Positions 1 to 7,641 of a DNA stretch of 39,507 nucleotides are shown here, in pieces (positions within the stretch are counted from its first letter, which is position 1; every line of letters starts with the position of its first letter). The notes beneath the pieces were generated by a model that made no database searches, had not been told where the DNA came from, and worked only from the letters and a program-made list of their open reading frames with translations. The DNA is from Lachnospiraceae bacterium. GTDB lineage: Bacteria > Bacillota > Clostridia > Lachnospirales > Lachnospiraceae. The stretch is from contig CAADYR010000009.1 in the NCBI GenBank assembly GCA_900753305.1, positions 1 through 39,507 on the forward strand. Direction: 5' to 3'. The translations under genes and the position numbers were made by a program.

Positions 1-17
1 CGCTACGCCTACGTTTT

Positions 18-45
18 TTGACATGCACTTTCTGAAAAATATTCT
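18..45 (+). promoter_or_regulatory. Candidate sigma-A promoter of the ABC-F gene
   Basis: A perfect TTGACA (18-23) is followed after 16 bp by TATTCT (40-45). This would start transcription near 52 and leave a leader of about 50 nt before the ABC-F start codon. Called by eye only; the -10 is imperfect. Confidence 0.5.
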
Positions 46-101
46 GCGTAAATGGTTCAGTTATTTAGAAAACGCTATACTAGAAGAAAGAGAGGATAAA
101 T

Positions 102-2078
102 ATGCGTTATCAGATCAGGCATGCGATTGTACAGTATGCGGCGGATACCATATTGGAGGATGTGAATTTTGAGGTTCACGATAAAGAAAAAATAGCAATA
201 GTAGGGAGGAATGGCTGCGGTAAGACCACACTTTTGAAGTTGATCGCAGGTGATATTGAGATGAGTAATCTTGACAGTGATGAAGAATGTGGTATTACTA
301 TGGCAGGCAAGCAGAATATCGGGTTCCTGCGGCAGATCAGCTTCACGGATGGTGAAGTAACAGTGGAGGAAGAAATTAAAAAGACGTTTGCACCGGTATT
401 TGCCTGTGAAGCCAGAATGAAAGAAATCACAGAGCTGTTACAGCATAATGCAGACCAGCAGCTTTTGTATGAATATGATAATTTGCAGAAGCAGATGGAG
501 GCATTGAGAGGATATACATGGAAACAGGATATGGAGATCATGTTCCAGCAGTTTGGCTTTCCCTTATCTGATCTGGAGCGGCCAATAGGAAGTTTTTCCG
601 GAGGACAGCAGACGAAGGTGGCATTCATTAAGTTATTGCTTTCCAGACCGGACATTATGCTGTTGGATGAGCCAACAAACCATTTAGACCTTCCTACAAT
701 CGAATGGCTGGAGAATTATCTTAAAAATTATGATAAAGCGGTCATCATCGTATCCCATGACCGAATGTTCCTTGACCGCATTATTGACATTACTTATGAG
801 ATCGAGTATCACAGAATCAAGAGATATGTCGGTAATTATTCTGCTTTTATGAAACAGAAAGAACTTGACTTGATCAAGCAGGAAAAGGATTACGAGGAAC
901 AGCAAAAAGAGATTCAACGTCTGACTGAATGGATCGAAAAGTGGAAAAATACACCGACCAAGGTAGCGGCTACCCGTTCCAAGCGTATGGCAATCGAGCA
1001 CATGGTCAAGATAGAAAAACCCAGAAGATTTGATACCAAAACATTTCGCGCCATGTTTACACCCAGAATAGAAAGTTATACAGATGTGCTGACTGCGAAG
1101 AATCTTTCTATTGGATATGATGCGGAATTAAGCTGTGTTTCTTTCCTTTTGCAGAAGAAGGAGAGGATGGCGATCATTGGTGAAAATGGCAAAGGAAAAT
1201 CCACACTGTTAAAGACTCTTGTAGGATTACAACAGCCCCTGGGTGGCAGTTTTACATTTGGACCCAATGTGGAGTGGGGATATTTTGACCAGCAAAAGGC
1301 AGTTGTAAATGATGCCGATCCGGAGCAGAGTGTGTTGGAGAATTTCTGGGAAGAATATCCTGACATGTTAAGAGAACAGGTCAGAAGTGCATTGGGTAGT
1401 TTCCTTTTCTCACAGGAAGAGGTTGAGAAGAAGATGGGGCAGTTATCAGGTGGAGAGAAAGTCAGACTGGCATTGTGTAAGTTGTTTCAGACAAAGCCCA
1501 ATCTTCTGATTCTGGATGAGCCTACTAACCATATGGATATGCTTGGAAAAGAAGCATTGGAGCAGATGCTTGGAGATTATGAAGGAACTGTACTGTTTGT
1601 ATCTCACGACAGGTATTTTATCAGTCAGGTCGCGACCGGGATTCTGGAATTTGCAAGTGATACATCAGGTGAAGCAGTCGTGACACAGTATTGTATGCCT
1701 TATGAGGAATATCTTCAGGAAAAAGGCAGAAAAGTGCCTGTAGTTCAGACTCCCAGACAAAATGTGACTCCTGCGAAAAACGCTGCTGAACCAACCCTTT
1801 CAGATGTTTTTGATAAAAAAACCTATTATAATCCGGGTAAGATCAAGTCACGGTTGACGAAACAACTGGAGAAATATGAGAAACAGCTTGCAGAAAGTGA
1901 AGAACGGACCAATGAGCTGAAACTTCAGCTTATGGACCCGTCATTAGGTACTGATTATGAGAAGCTGATGGCTCTCCAGTCCAGACTGGATGAAGAGGAA
2001 CATCAGCAGGAAACTCTGTTAGAGCGTATGCTGGAGACTGAAACGGAACTGGAAGAACTTAACCCAGACGCTCAATAA
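102..2078 (+). CDS. ABC-F family ATP-binding protein (translation factor type)
   Basis: A soluble protein of 658 aa with two ATP-binding cassettes and no membrane segments, the ABC-F pattern. Cassette 1 has Walker A GRNGCGKT near residue 35, signature FSGGQ and Walker B LLDEPTNHLD. Cassette 2 has GENGKGKST, LSGGEK and LILDEPTNHMD. A charged linker separates them, and the last 80 residues or so form a predicted coiled coil rich in E, Q and L. Family members bind the ribosomal E site to relieve stalling, and some protect against ribosome-targeting antibiotics. Length and the C-terminal coiled coil resemble housekeeping YdiF/Uup-like members more than a resistance protein, but that is inference. 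The ATG follows a GAGAGGA ribosome site. The last 20 nt overlap the convergent downstream gene. Confidence 0.93.
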   Translation: MRYQIRHAIVQYAADTILEDVNFEVHDKEKIAIVGRNGCGKTTLLKLIAGDIEMSNLDSDEECGITMAGKQNIGFLRQISFTDGEVTVEEEIKKTFAPVFACEARMKEITELLQHNADQQLLYEYDNLQKQMEALRGYTWKQDMEIMFQQFGFPLSDLERPIGSFSGGQQTKVAFIKLLLSRPDIMLLDEPTNHLDLPTIEWLENYLKNYDKAVIIVSHDRMFLDRIIDITYEIEYHRIKRYVGNYSAFMKQKELDLIKQEKDYEEQQKEIQRLTEWIEKWKNTPTKVAATRSKRMAIEHMVKIEKPRRFDTKTFRAMFTPRIESYTDVLTAKNLSIGYDAELSCVSFLLQKKERMAIIGENGKGKSTLLKTLVGLQQPLGGSFTFGPNVEWGYFDQQKAVVNDADPEQSVLENFWEEYPDMLREQVRSALGSFLFSQEEVEKKMGQLSGGEKVRLALCKLFQTKPNLLILDEPTNHMDMLGKEALEQMLGDYEGTVLFVSHDRYFISQVATGILEFASDTSGEAVVTQYCMPYEEYLQEKGRKVPVVQTPRQNVTPAKNAAEPTLSDVFDKKTYYNPGKIKSRLTKQLEKYEKQLAESEERTNELKLQLMDPSLGTDYEKLMALQSRLDEEEHQQETLLERMLETETELEELNPDAQ

Positions 2079-2730
2079 ACATCAGCACGAAGCTGATACA
2101 TAAGAGTCCGTCAGAGATCCAGATCGTATGAAGCCCGTAATGTGCAGACAGATTACCGCCGATTCCGGCACCGATTGCAAAGAACAGAATAATACCAAAA
2201 TAATATAAGGACTGGCGTAGCTGGTCCTTTTTGTGCTCCCGGAAATAAACGGATAAAGCGGCAGTTCCACTTCGCAGATTACCGATACACATTGTACTTG
2301 CGTAGGAATATCCGCTGACTTTTCGGAAGGTTTGTACCTGCATGGCACAGGCGAAAGACACCAGAGTGGTAGCCAGCATATTAAGAGTAGTTGGCACGAA
2401 TCCAACAATGAACAGGATCAGAATCTCGCATAACAGAATACCCTGCCGCCAATGCAGTTTCCTGGCAAAACGATAACGGCTCTGTACCTGTTCGGCTGCA
2501 AATACACCTGCTGCAAAAGCCAGAAGTGGGAGTAGATAATGAAGTCCTTTTATCCATTCACCCATCATGAAATGCTGACTCATGAGTACGACATTACCTG
2601 TTTGTGCGTTTGAAAATACACCGTCTCTTGTAAAATAAGTATAAGCATCCTGAAAACCTCCGGATAAAGCCAGAAATACGCTGGTAATAAATGCTTCGGA
2701 CATTTGTGGATTCTTATGTTCTATATTCAT
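2059..2730 (-). CDS. DUF1275 (YoaK-like) membrane protein
   Basis: A membrane protein of 223 aa with about six hydrophobic segments. It shows features typical of the YoaK/DUF1275 family: an N-terminal FLALSGGFQDAYTYF stretch, then GNVVLMSQ, and the later YASTMCIGNLRSGTAAL. The molecular function of this family is not established, and I do not assign a substrate. It is monocistronic, read from an extended -10 promoter on the minus strand near 2770. Its 3' end overlaps the ABC-F gene by 20 nt with no terminator between them, so the two transcripts must be antisense at their ends. Confidence 0.85.
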   Translation of the reverse strand: MNIEHKNPQMSEAFITSVFLALSGGFQDAYTYFTRDGVFSNAQTGNVVLMSQHFMMGEWIKGLHYLLPLLAFAAGVFAAEQVQSRYRFARKLHWRQGILLCEILILFIVGFVPTTLNMLATTLVSFACAMQVQTFRKVSGYSYASTMCIGNLRSGTAALSVYFREHKKDQLRQSLYYFGIILFFAIGAGIGGNLSAHYGLHTIWISDGLLCISFVLMFIERLG

Positions 2731-2769
2731 GAAATATTCCGCCTTTCTGCTACAGTTTCTTCGCTCTAC

Positions 2770-2778
2770 ATTATAACA
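2770..2778 (-). promoter_or_regulatory. Extended -10 promoter of the DUF1275 gene
   Basis: On the minus strand the sequence reads TGT followed by TATAAT (2770-2775), an extended -10 box about 40 nt before the start codon. No good -35 is visible at 17 bp. Confidence 0.45.
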
Positions 2779-2870
2779 GATTTATACAGAATTGTTATAT
2801 GGATTTTTACATAAAAGGACGGAGGATTATGCAGGTTTCACATACTTTTTATACAAAATCTTAAAAAAGA

Positions 2871-2898
2871 ATAATGCATGGGGCATAATGCATGAGGC
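2871..2898 (+). repeat. Tandem 14-bp direct repeat upstream of the carboxypeptidase promoter
   Basis: ATAATGCATGGGGC (2871-2884) is followed immediately by ATAATGCATGAGGC (2885-2898), one mismatch in 14. Each copy contains the palindrome ATGCAT. The pair ends 5 bp before the candidate -35 at 2904, a position that would suit an activator. Confidence 0.6.
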
Positions 2899-2903
2899 AG
2901 TAA

Positions 2904-2932
2904 TTTACAGTACTCTCAAAAAATGGTACAAT
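2904..2932 (+). promoter_or_regulatory. Candidate promoter of the D,D-carboxypeptidase-like gene
   Basis: TTTACA (2904-2909), a 17-bp spacer and TACAAT (2927-2932) with an extended-10 TGG just before it. The start codon at 2971 follows AAGGTATAAGGAT. Confidence 0.5.
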
Positions 2933-2970
2933 AAAAAAAGTGCTGTTTTATAGAAAGGTATAAGGATAGA

Positions 2971-4104
2971 ATGGATAATCAATTTGAAGAAGATGAACAG
3001 GCGCGCAGTAATCGCAGAGCACAGAATATAGAGAAAATGAAACGTGAAAAGGAGAAACAGAAACAACAGAGAGAACAATTCAGACGGTATGCTCCAATTG
3101 CAGGTGGAGCATTTTGTGCAGTTGTTGTTTTGGTCGCAGGTGGTGTCGCCCTGGCTCGTAGTGCACATAGTAAAACGATGCAGGAGCAAAATATGGCTCA
3201 GATACAGACAGAGGAAGAAACAAGTCAGTCTGTCAGTGAGACAGAAGAGAGCAGTTCACAGGAAATCAGCACAGAAGCAGAAACGAAAGCTCCCTTTGTA
3301 ACACAGACTACGGTGGATACGAAAGCAGTCAGCAGTGAGGTAGTAAGTGAAAATGCGATAATCATAGAAGAGAATACAGGTAATATTCTGGCACAGAGGG
3401 ATGCTTATGCAAGAATCAGTCCGGCATCCATGACGAAGGTCCTGACGGTTCTGGTTGCAGCCGAACATGTGGAAAATCTGGATGATACTTATACGATCAC
3501 GTTGGCAGAGACAGATTACAGTTATTCTAATGATTGCAGTAATGCAGGATTTGATGTAGACGAACAGGTTACCATAAGAGATCTGTTCTACGGAACGATT
3601 CTTCCTTCCGGGGCAGATGCAGCAGTCGGGCTGGCTACTTATGTTGCAGGTTCCCATGAAGCTTTTGTAGATATGATGAATGAGAAACTGAAGGAATTGG
3701 GATTATCTGATACAGCACATATGACAAATTGTGTAGGACTGTATGATGAAAACCATTACTGCACAGTTTACGATATGGCAGTTATTTTAAAGGAGGCCAT
3801 GGATAATCAATTATGCAGAGAGGTCATGTCAGCACATACCTATAACACATCCTTCACATCACAGCATCCGGATGGGATTTTGTTATCAAACTGGTTCCTG
3901 CGCCGTATTGAAGATAAAGAATGTGGTGGAGAGGTATTATGTGCCAAAACAGGCTATGTGGTTCAGTCTGGTAATTGTGCTGCCAGCTATTGCCTGAACA
4001 AAAATGGCAATGGTTATTTATGTGTAACAGCGCATTCTACCAGCGGATGGCGGTGTATTTATGATCATGTGGCATTATATCAACAATTTCTAAACGAACT
4101 ATAA
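2971..4104 (+). CDS. Membrane-anchored D-alanyl-D-alanine carboxypeptidase-like protein (peptidase S11)
   Basis: This 377-aa protein has an S11 serine peptidase domain, which trims the terminal D-alanine of peptidoglycan stem peptides outside the cell. The nucleophile motif SMTK is at residues 153-156 and the KTG triad at 326-328. The usual SxN motif reads SGA (213-215) in the context LPSGADAAVGL, so the expected asparagine is missing; this may be a subfamily trait. The N-terminus is not a cleavable signal peptide. A charged cytosolic segment of about 40 residues, rich in K, E, Q and R, precedes one transmembrane helix (about 41-63) and a Ser/Thr/Glu-rich linker to about 120. It would therefore be a type II anchored enzyme. 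No C-terminal amphipathic anchor domain typical of DacA is seen. Confidence 0.85.
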   Translation: MDNQFEEDEQARSNRRAQNIEKMKREKEKQKQQREQFRRYAPIAGGAFCAVVVLVAGGVALARSAHSKTMQEQNMAQIQTEEETSQSVSETEESSSQEISTEAETKAPFVTQTTVDTKAVSSEVVSENAIIIEENTGNILAQRDAYARISPASMTKVLTVLVAAEHVENLDDTYTITLAETDYSYSNDCSNAGFDVDEQVTIRDLFYGTILPSGADAAVGLATYVAGSHEAFVDMMNEKLKELGLSDTAHMTNCVGLYDENHYCTVYDMAVILKEAMDNQLCREVMSAHTYNTSFTSQHPDGILLSNWFLRRIEDKECGGEVLCAKTGYVVQSGNCAASYCLNKNGNGYLCVTAHSTSGWRCIYDHVALYQQFLNEL

Positions 4105-4128
4105 AAATAATAAACTAATTATTAATTA

Positions 4129-4155
4129 TTAGCACTCACTATTGACAAGTGCTAA
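4129..4155 (+). promoter_or_regulatory. CIRCE operator (HrcA-binding site)
   Basis: TTAGCACTC (4129-4137), a 9-bp spacer and AAGTGCTAA (4147-4155) match the CIRCE consensus TTAGCACTC-N9-GAGTGCTAA with one mismatch. It overlaps the -35 of the small heat-shock gene, so HrcA would block RNA polymerase. A further half-site-like AGTGCTAA lies at 4251-4258 in the leader. Confidence 0.9.
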
Positions 4156-4170
4156 TATGCGTGTTATATT
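4142..4170 (+). promoter_or_regulatory. Promoter of the small heat-shock gene
   Basis: A perfect TTGACA (4142-4147), a 17-bp spacer and TATATT (4165-4170) lie inside and just after the CIRCE operator. Transcription would start near 4177, giving an unusually long leader of about 120 nt. Confidence 0.8.
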
Positions 4171-4204
4171 ACATTTAGAACAAAGGAAAGGGAATAAAAA
4201 GAAA

Positions 4205-4292
4205 TTCTAAAGTACTTTGTACTAGAACACGACACATCAGATTCTCTGATAGTGCTAAACATAAAAAGTCAATGAACAGTTTGAAAGGAGAA
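4205..4292 (+). promoter_or_regulatory. Structured 5' leader of the small heat-shock mRNA (possible RNA thermometer)
   Basis: Two hairpins are visible. TTCT(AA)AGTAC-TTT-GTACTAGAA spans 4205-4227 and ATCAGA-TTC-TCTGAT spans 4236-4250. The segment TTCTCT (4242-4247) can alternatively pair with GGAGAA (4287-4292) at the ribosome site, using one G-U pair. That would mask the Shine-Dalgarno sequence AAAGGAG (4284-4290). Small heat-shock genes often carry RNA thermometers; here this is inference from pairing alone. Confidence 0.35.
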
Positions 4293-4299
4293 ATGACTT

Positions 4300-4755
4300 A
4301 TGTTAAGACCTAGTATTTTTGGAGAAGATTTATTTGATGAGATGATGAGTTTTCCATTTGATGATGAGGTTTTCTTTGGTAAGAGGAATCCATTATATGG
4401 TAAGAATGCAAAGAACATGATGAAGACAGATGTTCGTGAAACTGAGAATGGATATGAAGTAGATATCGATCTTCCAGGCTTTAAGAAGGATGAGATCAGT
4501 GCAGAATTGAAGGACGGTTATCTGACAATATCAGCTGCTAAGGGACTGGATAAGGATGAGCAGGATAAGAAGTCTGGCAAGTACATTCGTCGTGAACGTT
4601 ATGCAGGCAGCATGAGCAGGAGTTTCTATGTTGGTGAAGATATTTCACAGAATGATGTACATGCAAAATATGAGAATGGTATTCTGAGACTTTCTCTTCC
4701 TAAGAAAGCTGCAGAGAAGATAGAACATAATAACAATATTGCAATTGAAGGATAA
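4300..4755 (+). CDS. Small heat-shock protein, Hsp20/alpha-crystallin family
   Basis: A cytosolic ATP-independent holdase chaperone of 151 aa, the usual length for the family. The alpha-crystallin domain runs from about residue 43 to 140, starting at MMKTDVRETENGYEVDIDLPGF and ending with the typical YENGILRLSLPK strand. The N-terminal arm is short and rich in F, D and E (FGEDLFDEMMSFPFDDEVFF). It probably forms oligomers that bind unfolding proteins for DnaK/ClpB. The ATG is preceded by AAAGGAG at 9 nt. It is a single-gene unit with a CIRCE operator, a long structured leader and a strong terminator, so expression should be heat-induced through HrcA. Confidence 0.95.
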   Translation: MLRPSIFGEDLFDEMMSFPFDDEVFFGKRNPLYGKNAKNMMKTDVRETENGYEVDIDLPGFKKDEISAELKDGYLTISAAKGLDKDEQDKKSGKYIRRERYAGSMSRSFYVGEDISQNDVHAKYENGILRLSLPKKAAEKIEHNNNIAIEG

Positions 4756-4761
4756 TTGCCT

Positions 4762-4830
4762 GTCTGCCCGTAAGGGCAGACTGAGAAAGGGAGTCCCGTG
4801 GGGGGTGTTGCGACCACGGGGCTTCTTTTT
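4762..4830 (+). terminator. Two-hairpin transcription terminator after hsp20
   Basis: A first hairpin GTCTGCCC-GTAA-GGGCAGAC (4762-4781, 8 bp) is followed by a second with arms GTCCCGTGG (4793-4801) and CCACGGGGC (4814-4822). The sequence CTTCTTTTT ends at 4830. The second hairpin with its T-rich tail is the intrinsic terminator. Confidence 0.85.
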
Positions 4831-4848
4831 GTTTACAGGTCTGTCGGC

Positions 4849-4876
4849 TTGCCAGTTTATTTTGTTGTGCTATAAT
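4849..4876 (+). promoter_or_regulatory. Candidate promoter of the HAD phosphatase gene
   Basis: TTGCCA (4849-4854), 16 bp, then a perfect TATAAT (4871-4876). The leader would be about 30 nt. Confidence 0.6.
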
Positions 4877-4913
4877 AAGGGGTAGTAATGGTATGAAGAA
4901 AGGTCATGATTAA

Positions 4914-5564
4914 ATGAATAAAAAATATAATACAGTAGTATTTGATTTAGATGGTACTTTGCTGAATACATTGGAAGATTTGGCAGATGCAACAAATTAT
5001 GCATTGCAACAGTTTGGAATGCCTGTACGGACAATGGATGAGATCAGGAGATTTGTTGGAAATGGGGTGCGAACGCTGATGATACGTGCAGTACCAGAAG
5101 GAGATACAAATCCAAAGTTTGAAGAAGTATTTAACTGTTTTAAGATCTATTATGGTGAACACTGTAATGATAAGACCCACGCATATGAAGGAATCATGGA
5201 ACTTTTGCAGGAACTAAAAGATAAAGGATATGCAGTAGCCATTGTGTCTAACAAAATTGATTTTGCAGTGAAAGAACTGCAAAAAAGGTATTTTAAGAAT
5301 TTGATATCCGTTGCGATCGGTGAACGTGAAGGGGTACTAAGAAAACCTGCGCCGGATACCGTAATTACAGCACTACAGGAGTTAGGAAAAACAAAAGAAG
5401 AGGCGGTTTATGTAGGTGATTCTGATGTGGATATTATGACTGCAAAAAATGTTGGGATTCCCTGCATTTCTGTAGAATGGGGATTTCGTGACAGAAAGTT
5501 CCTGCAGGAACATGGAGCTGAACATTTAATAAAAAAACCAGAAGAAATATGGAAGTACCTTTAG
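4914..5564 (+). CDS. HAD-superfamily phosphatase, phosphoglycolate phosphatase-like
   Basis: A 216-aa cytosolic haloacid-dehalogenase-fold hydrolase. Motif I is FDLDGTLLNT near residue 10 with both catalytic aspartates, motif II is VSNK near residue 112, the motif III lysine is in RKPAPD, and motif IV is YVGDSDVDIMTA. The helical cap between motifs I and II is of the C1 type seen in Gph/PgpB-like enzymes. The exact substrate cannot be read from sequence; phosphoglycolate, pyrophosphate and sugar phosphates are all possible. The start follows an AAAGG site about 10 nt upstream. It is a single gene between a terminator and the next promoter. Confidence 0.88.
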   Translation: MNKKYNTVVFDLDGTLLNTLEDLADATNYALQQFGMPVRTMDEIRRFVGNGVRTLMIRAVPEGDTNPKFEEVFNCFKIYYGEHCNDKTHAYEGIMELLQELKDKGYAVAIVSNKIDFAVKELQKRYFKNLISVAIGEREGVLRKPAPDTVITALQELGKTKEEAVYVGDSDVDIMTAKNVGIPCISVEWGFRDRKFLQEHGAEHLIKKPEEIWKYL

Positions 5565-5583
5565 ACATGTAGTCAATTTTTCA

Positions 5584-5612
5584 TTGTAAAAGTATGATTC
5601 TAATGTTAATAT
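5584..5612 (+). promoter_or_regulatory. Candidate promoter of the binding-protein/GGDEF gene
   Basis: TTGTAA (5584-5589), 17 bp, TAATAT (5607-5612). Moderate match only. Confidence 0.35.
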
Positions 5613-5672
5613 TGAATAAGAAACCAAAAGAAATAGTGTATACATATACAAAATGTCCAAGTGGAGAAACAA

Positions 5673-7592
5673 ATGAAAAAGATAGCATTGATCATGGATG
5701 GCTGGAAGCGTTTTTTTACATATGCCTGGCCGGCCGGCATTCTTCAAAGAATCAAGGAAACAGGAGAAGATGTAAATCTGTATATTTTTAACAGTTCCGG
5801 CGACTGGAGTCTGGATGATGACTATAATATTGGGGAATACAATATTTATTCACTTCCGGATTTATCTGATTTTGACGGTATTATACTGGATACAAATAAT
5901 ATCAGATATCCGGAGGTAAGTGAACGTGTTATTGAAGCTGCCAGAAAGACGGGAAATCCGGTGATTTCTATTGCTAAGGAAATAGAAGATTTCTATTATG
6001 TAGGAATTGACAATTATGCTTCTATACAGAAAATGATCGCACATCTGCATGAGAAGCATGGGTGCAGCAGATTCTGGTTCGTGATGGGACCTGCTGATAA
6101 TTACGAGAATCAGGTCAGAGTCAGATCACTGAAAGATTATATGCAGAGTCATGGGATTACATATGGAGAACAGGATTTTTATTATGAAAGCTACGCATAT
6201 CAGTGTGGTGTTCATGGATTTGAACAGTTATACAGGAACTCAGATGGATATCTTCCGGAAGCTATTATCTGTGCCAGTGATAATATAGCAGTAGGTGTGT
6301 GTGAGGCAGCGCGTAATCATGGACTTAGAGTACCACAGGATTTTTTCGTTACCGGTTTTGATAACTTTGATAAAGCTTCCTACTATATGCCTAAGATCAC
6401 TACGATCGGTCATATCAGGGAAGAAGTAGGGTATTGCTGTGCGGATATATTACTTCGTATATGGAATGGAGAAAAAGTAGATAAATTCAATTATACCAGG
6501 ACGGAATGTATCTTCTGGGAAAGTTGCGGATGTAAGTCGGATATAGAGGTAGATCAGCGAACCCATGCAAAAGATCAGATTATTTATGATATAGAAACAA
6601 CAGAATTTGAAGAACAGGTGTTATCACTGGAATATGAATTGATGAACTGTAAGACTGTTAAGGAAATGACCCGCTGGATTCCTGAGTGTATTCCGGCAAT
6701 GAAATGTGATGCAATGTATCTGGTTCTGGATGATCATATCAATGATTTTAAAAAAAAGAAAGAACTATATGATTTTCATATCATTCAGGATGAAGATTTC
6801 CATATTCATGGTTATCCGGAATACATGAATCTTGAATTTGCATATGAAGATGGACATATTTTACCTTGTAATCAGAAGATATCGGATCTGTTTCCAACAT
6901 TTGATTATCACAAAGGTGGTACAGATATGCTGTTTATGCCGATCCATTTCAGAAGCCGTACAGTAGTTTTTTTTGTGATCCGCAATGCGGTATATCTAAT
7001 GGAGAAGCAGTATTTGTTCAAAGTATTGAATGTTCTGATCTCTGCGATGGAGAATCTCCATGAGAAGGAAAAACTGGAATACATGAATCATGCGCTGACA
7101 GAATTAAGTGTCAGGGATACGGTGACGGGACTATATAACAGACTGGGGTATCAGCAAATTGCATGTTATGTTTTTGACAGGAAAAAGCAGGAATCAGAGA
7201 ATCTTCTTATCATGTTTGCAGATATGGATAAATTAAAGTATATCAATGATCATTTTGGGCATGAGTACGGAGATCTGGCAATTAAACTGGTGTCAGGTGC
7301 AATTTTGCATAACATTCCGGAAACATCCATACCAGTTCGTATGGGTGGAGATGAATTCCTTATTATGAACAAGGTCATATCACAACAGGAAGCTGATGAA
7401 ATGATTCAGAAAATACAGAGTGAAATACGCAGTAAAGCAGATGAACTGAAGCTTCCATTTGAGATTTCATTCAGTATAGGCTGTATTGTTACAGATATGA
7501 GTACAGAGAAAAGTCTGGATGATTATGTGAAAGAAGCAGATGAGATAATGTATCAGCAAAAATATATGAAGAAAGTCAATCGAGAAGAATAA
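5673..7592 (+). CDS. Cytosolic LacI-type ligand-binding domain fused to GAF-like and GGDEF (diguanylate cyclase) domains
   Basis: I place the start at ATG 5673 (639 aa), because GTGGAG at 5661-5666 is its ribosome site rather than an upstream GTG start. Residues 1-285 form a LacI/GalR-type periplasmic-binding-like fold, ending in the family pattern ICASDNIAVG...VPQDFFVTGFDN. There is no helix-turn-helix in front and no signal peptide, so a small molecule would be sensed in the cytosol. Residues about 305-465 look GAF-like. The C-terminal GGDEF domain keeps RMGGDEF (558-562), the metal-binding FADMD and DTVTGLYNR, so it should make c-di-GMP from two GTP. The RxxD inhibitory site is absent. It ends at a bidirectional terminator shared with trkH. 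Confidence 0.88.
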   Translation: MKKIALIMDGWKRFFTYAWPAGILQRIKETGEDVNLYIFNSSGDWSLDDDYNIGEYNIYSLPDLSDFDGIILDTNNIRYPEVSERVIEAARKTGNPVISIAKEIEDFYYVGIDNYASIQKMIAHLHEKHGCSRFWFVMGPADNYENQVRVRSLKDYMQSHGITYGEQDFYYESYAYQCGVHGFEQLYRNSDGYLPEAIICASDNIAVGVCEAARNHGLRVPQDFFVTGFDNFDKASYYMPKITTIGHIREEVGYCCADILLRIWNGEKVDKFNYTRTECIFWESCGCKSDIEVDQRTHAKDQIIYDIETTEFEEQVLSLEYELMNCKTVKEMTRWIPECIPAMKCDAMYLVLDDHINDFKKKKELYDFHIIQDEDFHIHGYPEYMNLEFAYEDGHILPCNQKISDLFPTFDYHKGGTDMLFMPIHFRSRTVVFFVIRNAVYLMEKQYLFKVLNVLISAMENLHEKEKLEYMNHALTELSVRDTVTGLYNRLGYQQIACYVFDRKKQESENLLIMFADMDKLKYINDHFGHEYGDLAIKLVSGAILHNIPETSIPVRMGGDEFLIMNKVISQQEADEMIQKIQSEIRSKADELKLPFEISFSIGCIVTDMSTEKSLDDYVKEADEIMYQQKYMKKVNREE

Positions 7593-7601
7593 TTTGCAGC
7601 A

Positions 7602-7627
7602 AAAAAGGGCGGAATTCCGCCCTTTTT
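7602..7627. terminator. Bidirectional terminator between the GGDEF gene and trkH
   Basis: A perfect palindrome: five A, GGGCGG (7607-7612), AATT loop, CCGCCC (7617-7622), five T. It works on both strands and serves the converging genes. Confidence 0.92.
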
Positions 7628-7641
7628 AAGTCTTGATCCCA

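Noticed and set aside
7602..7627. Perfect 26-bp palindrome as a possible operator or mobile-element end
   Set aside because: It sits between two converging stop codons and has A- and T-tracts, which is the layout of a bidirectional terminator.
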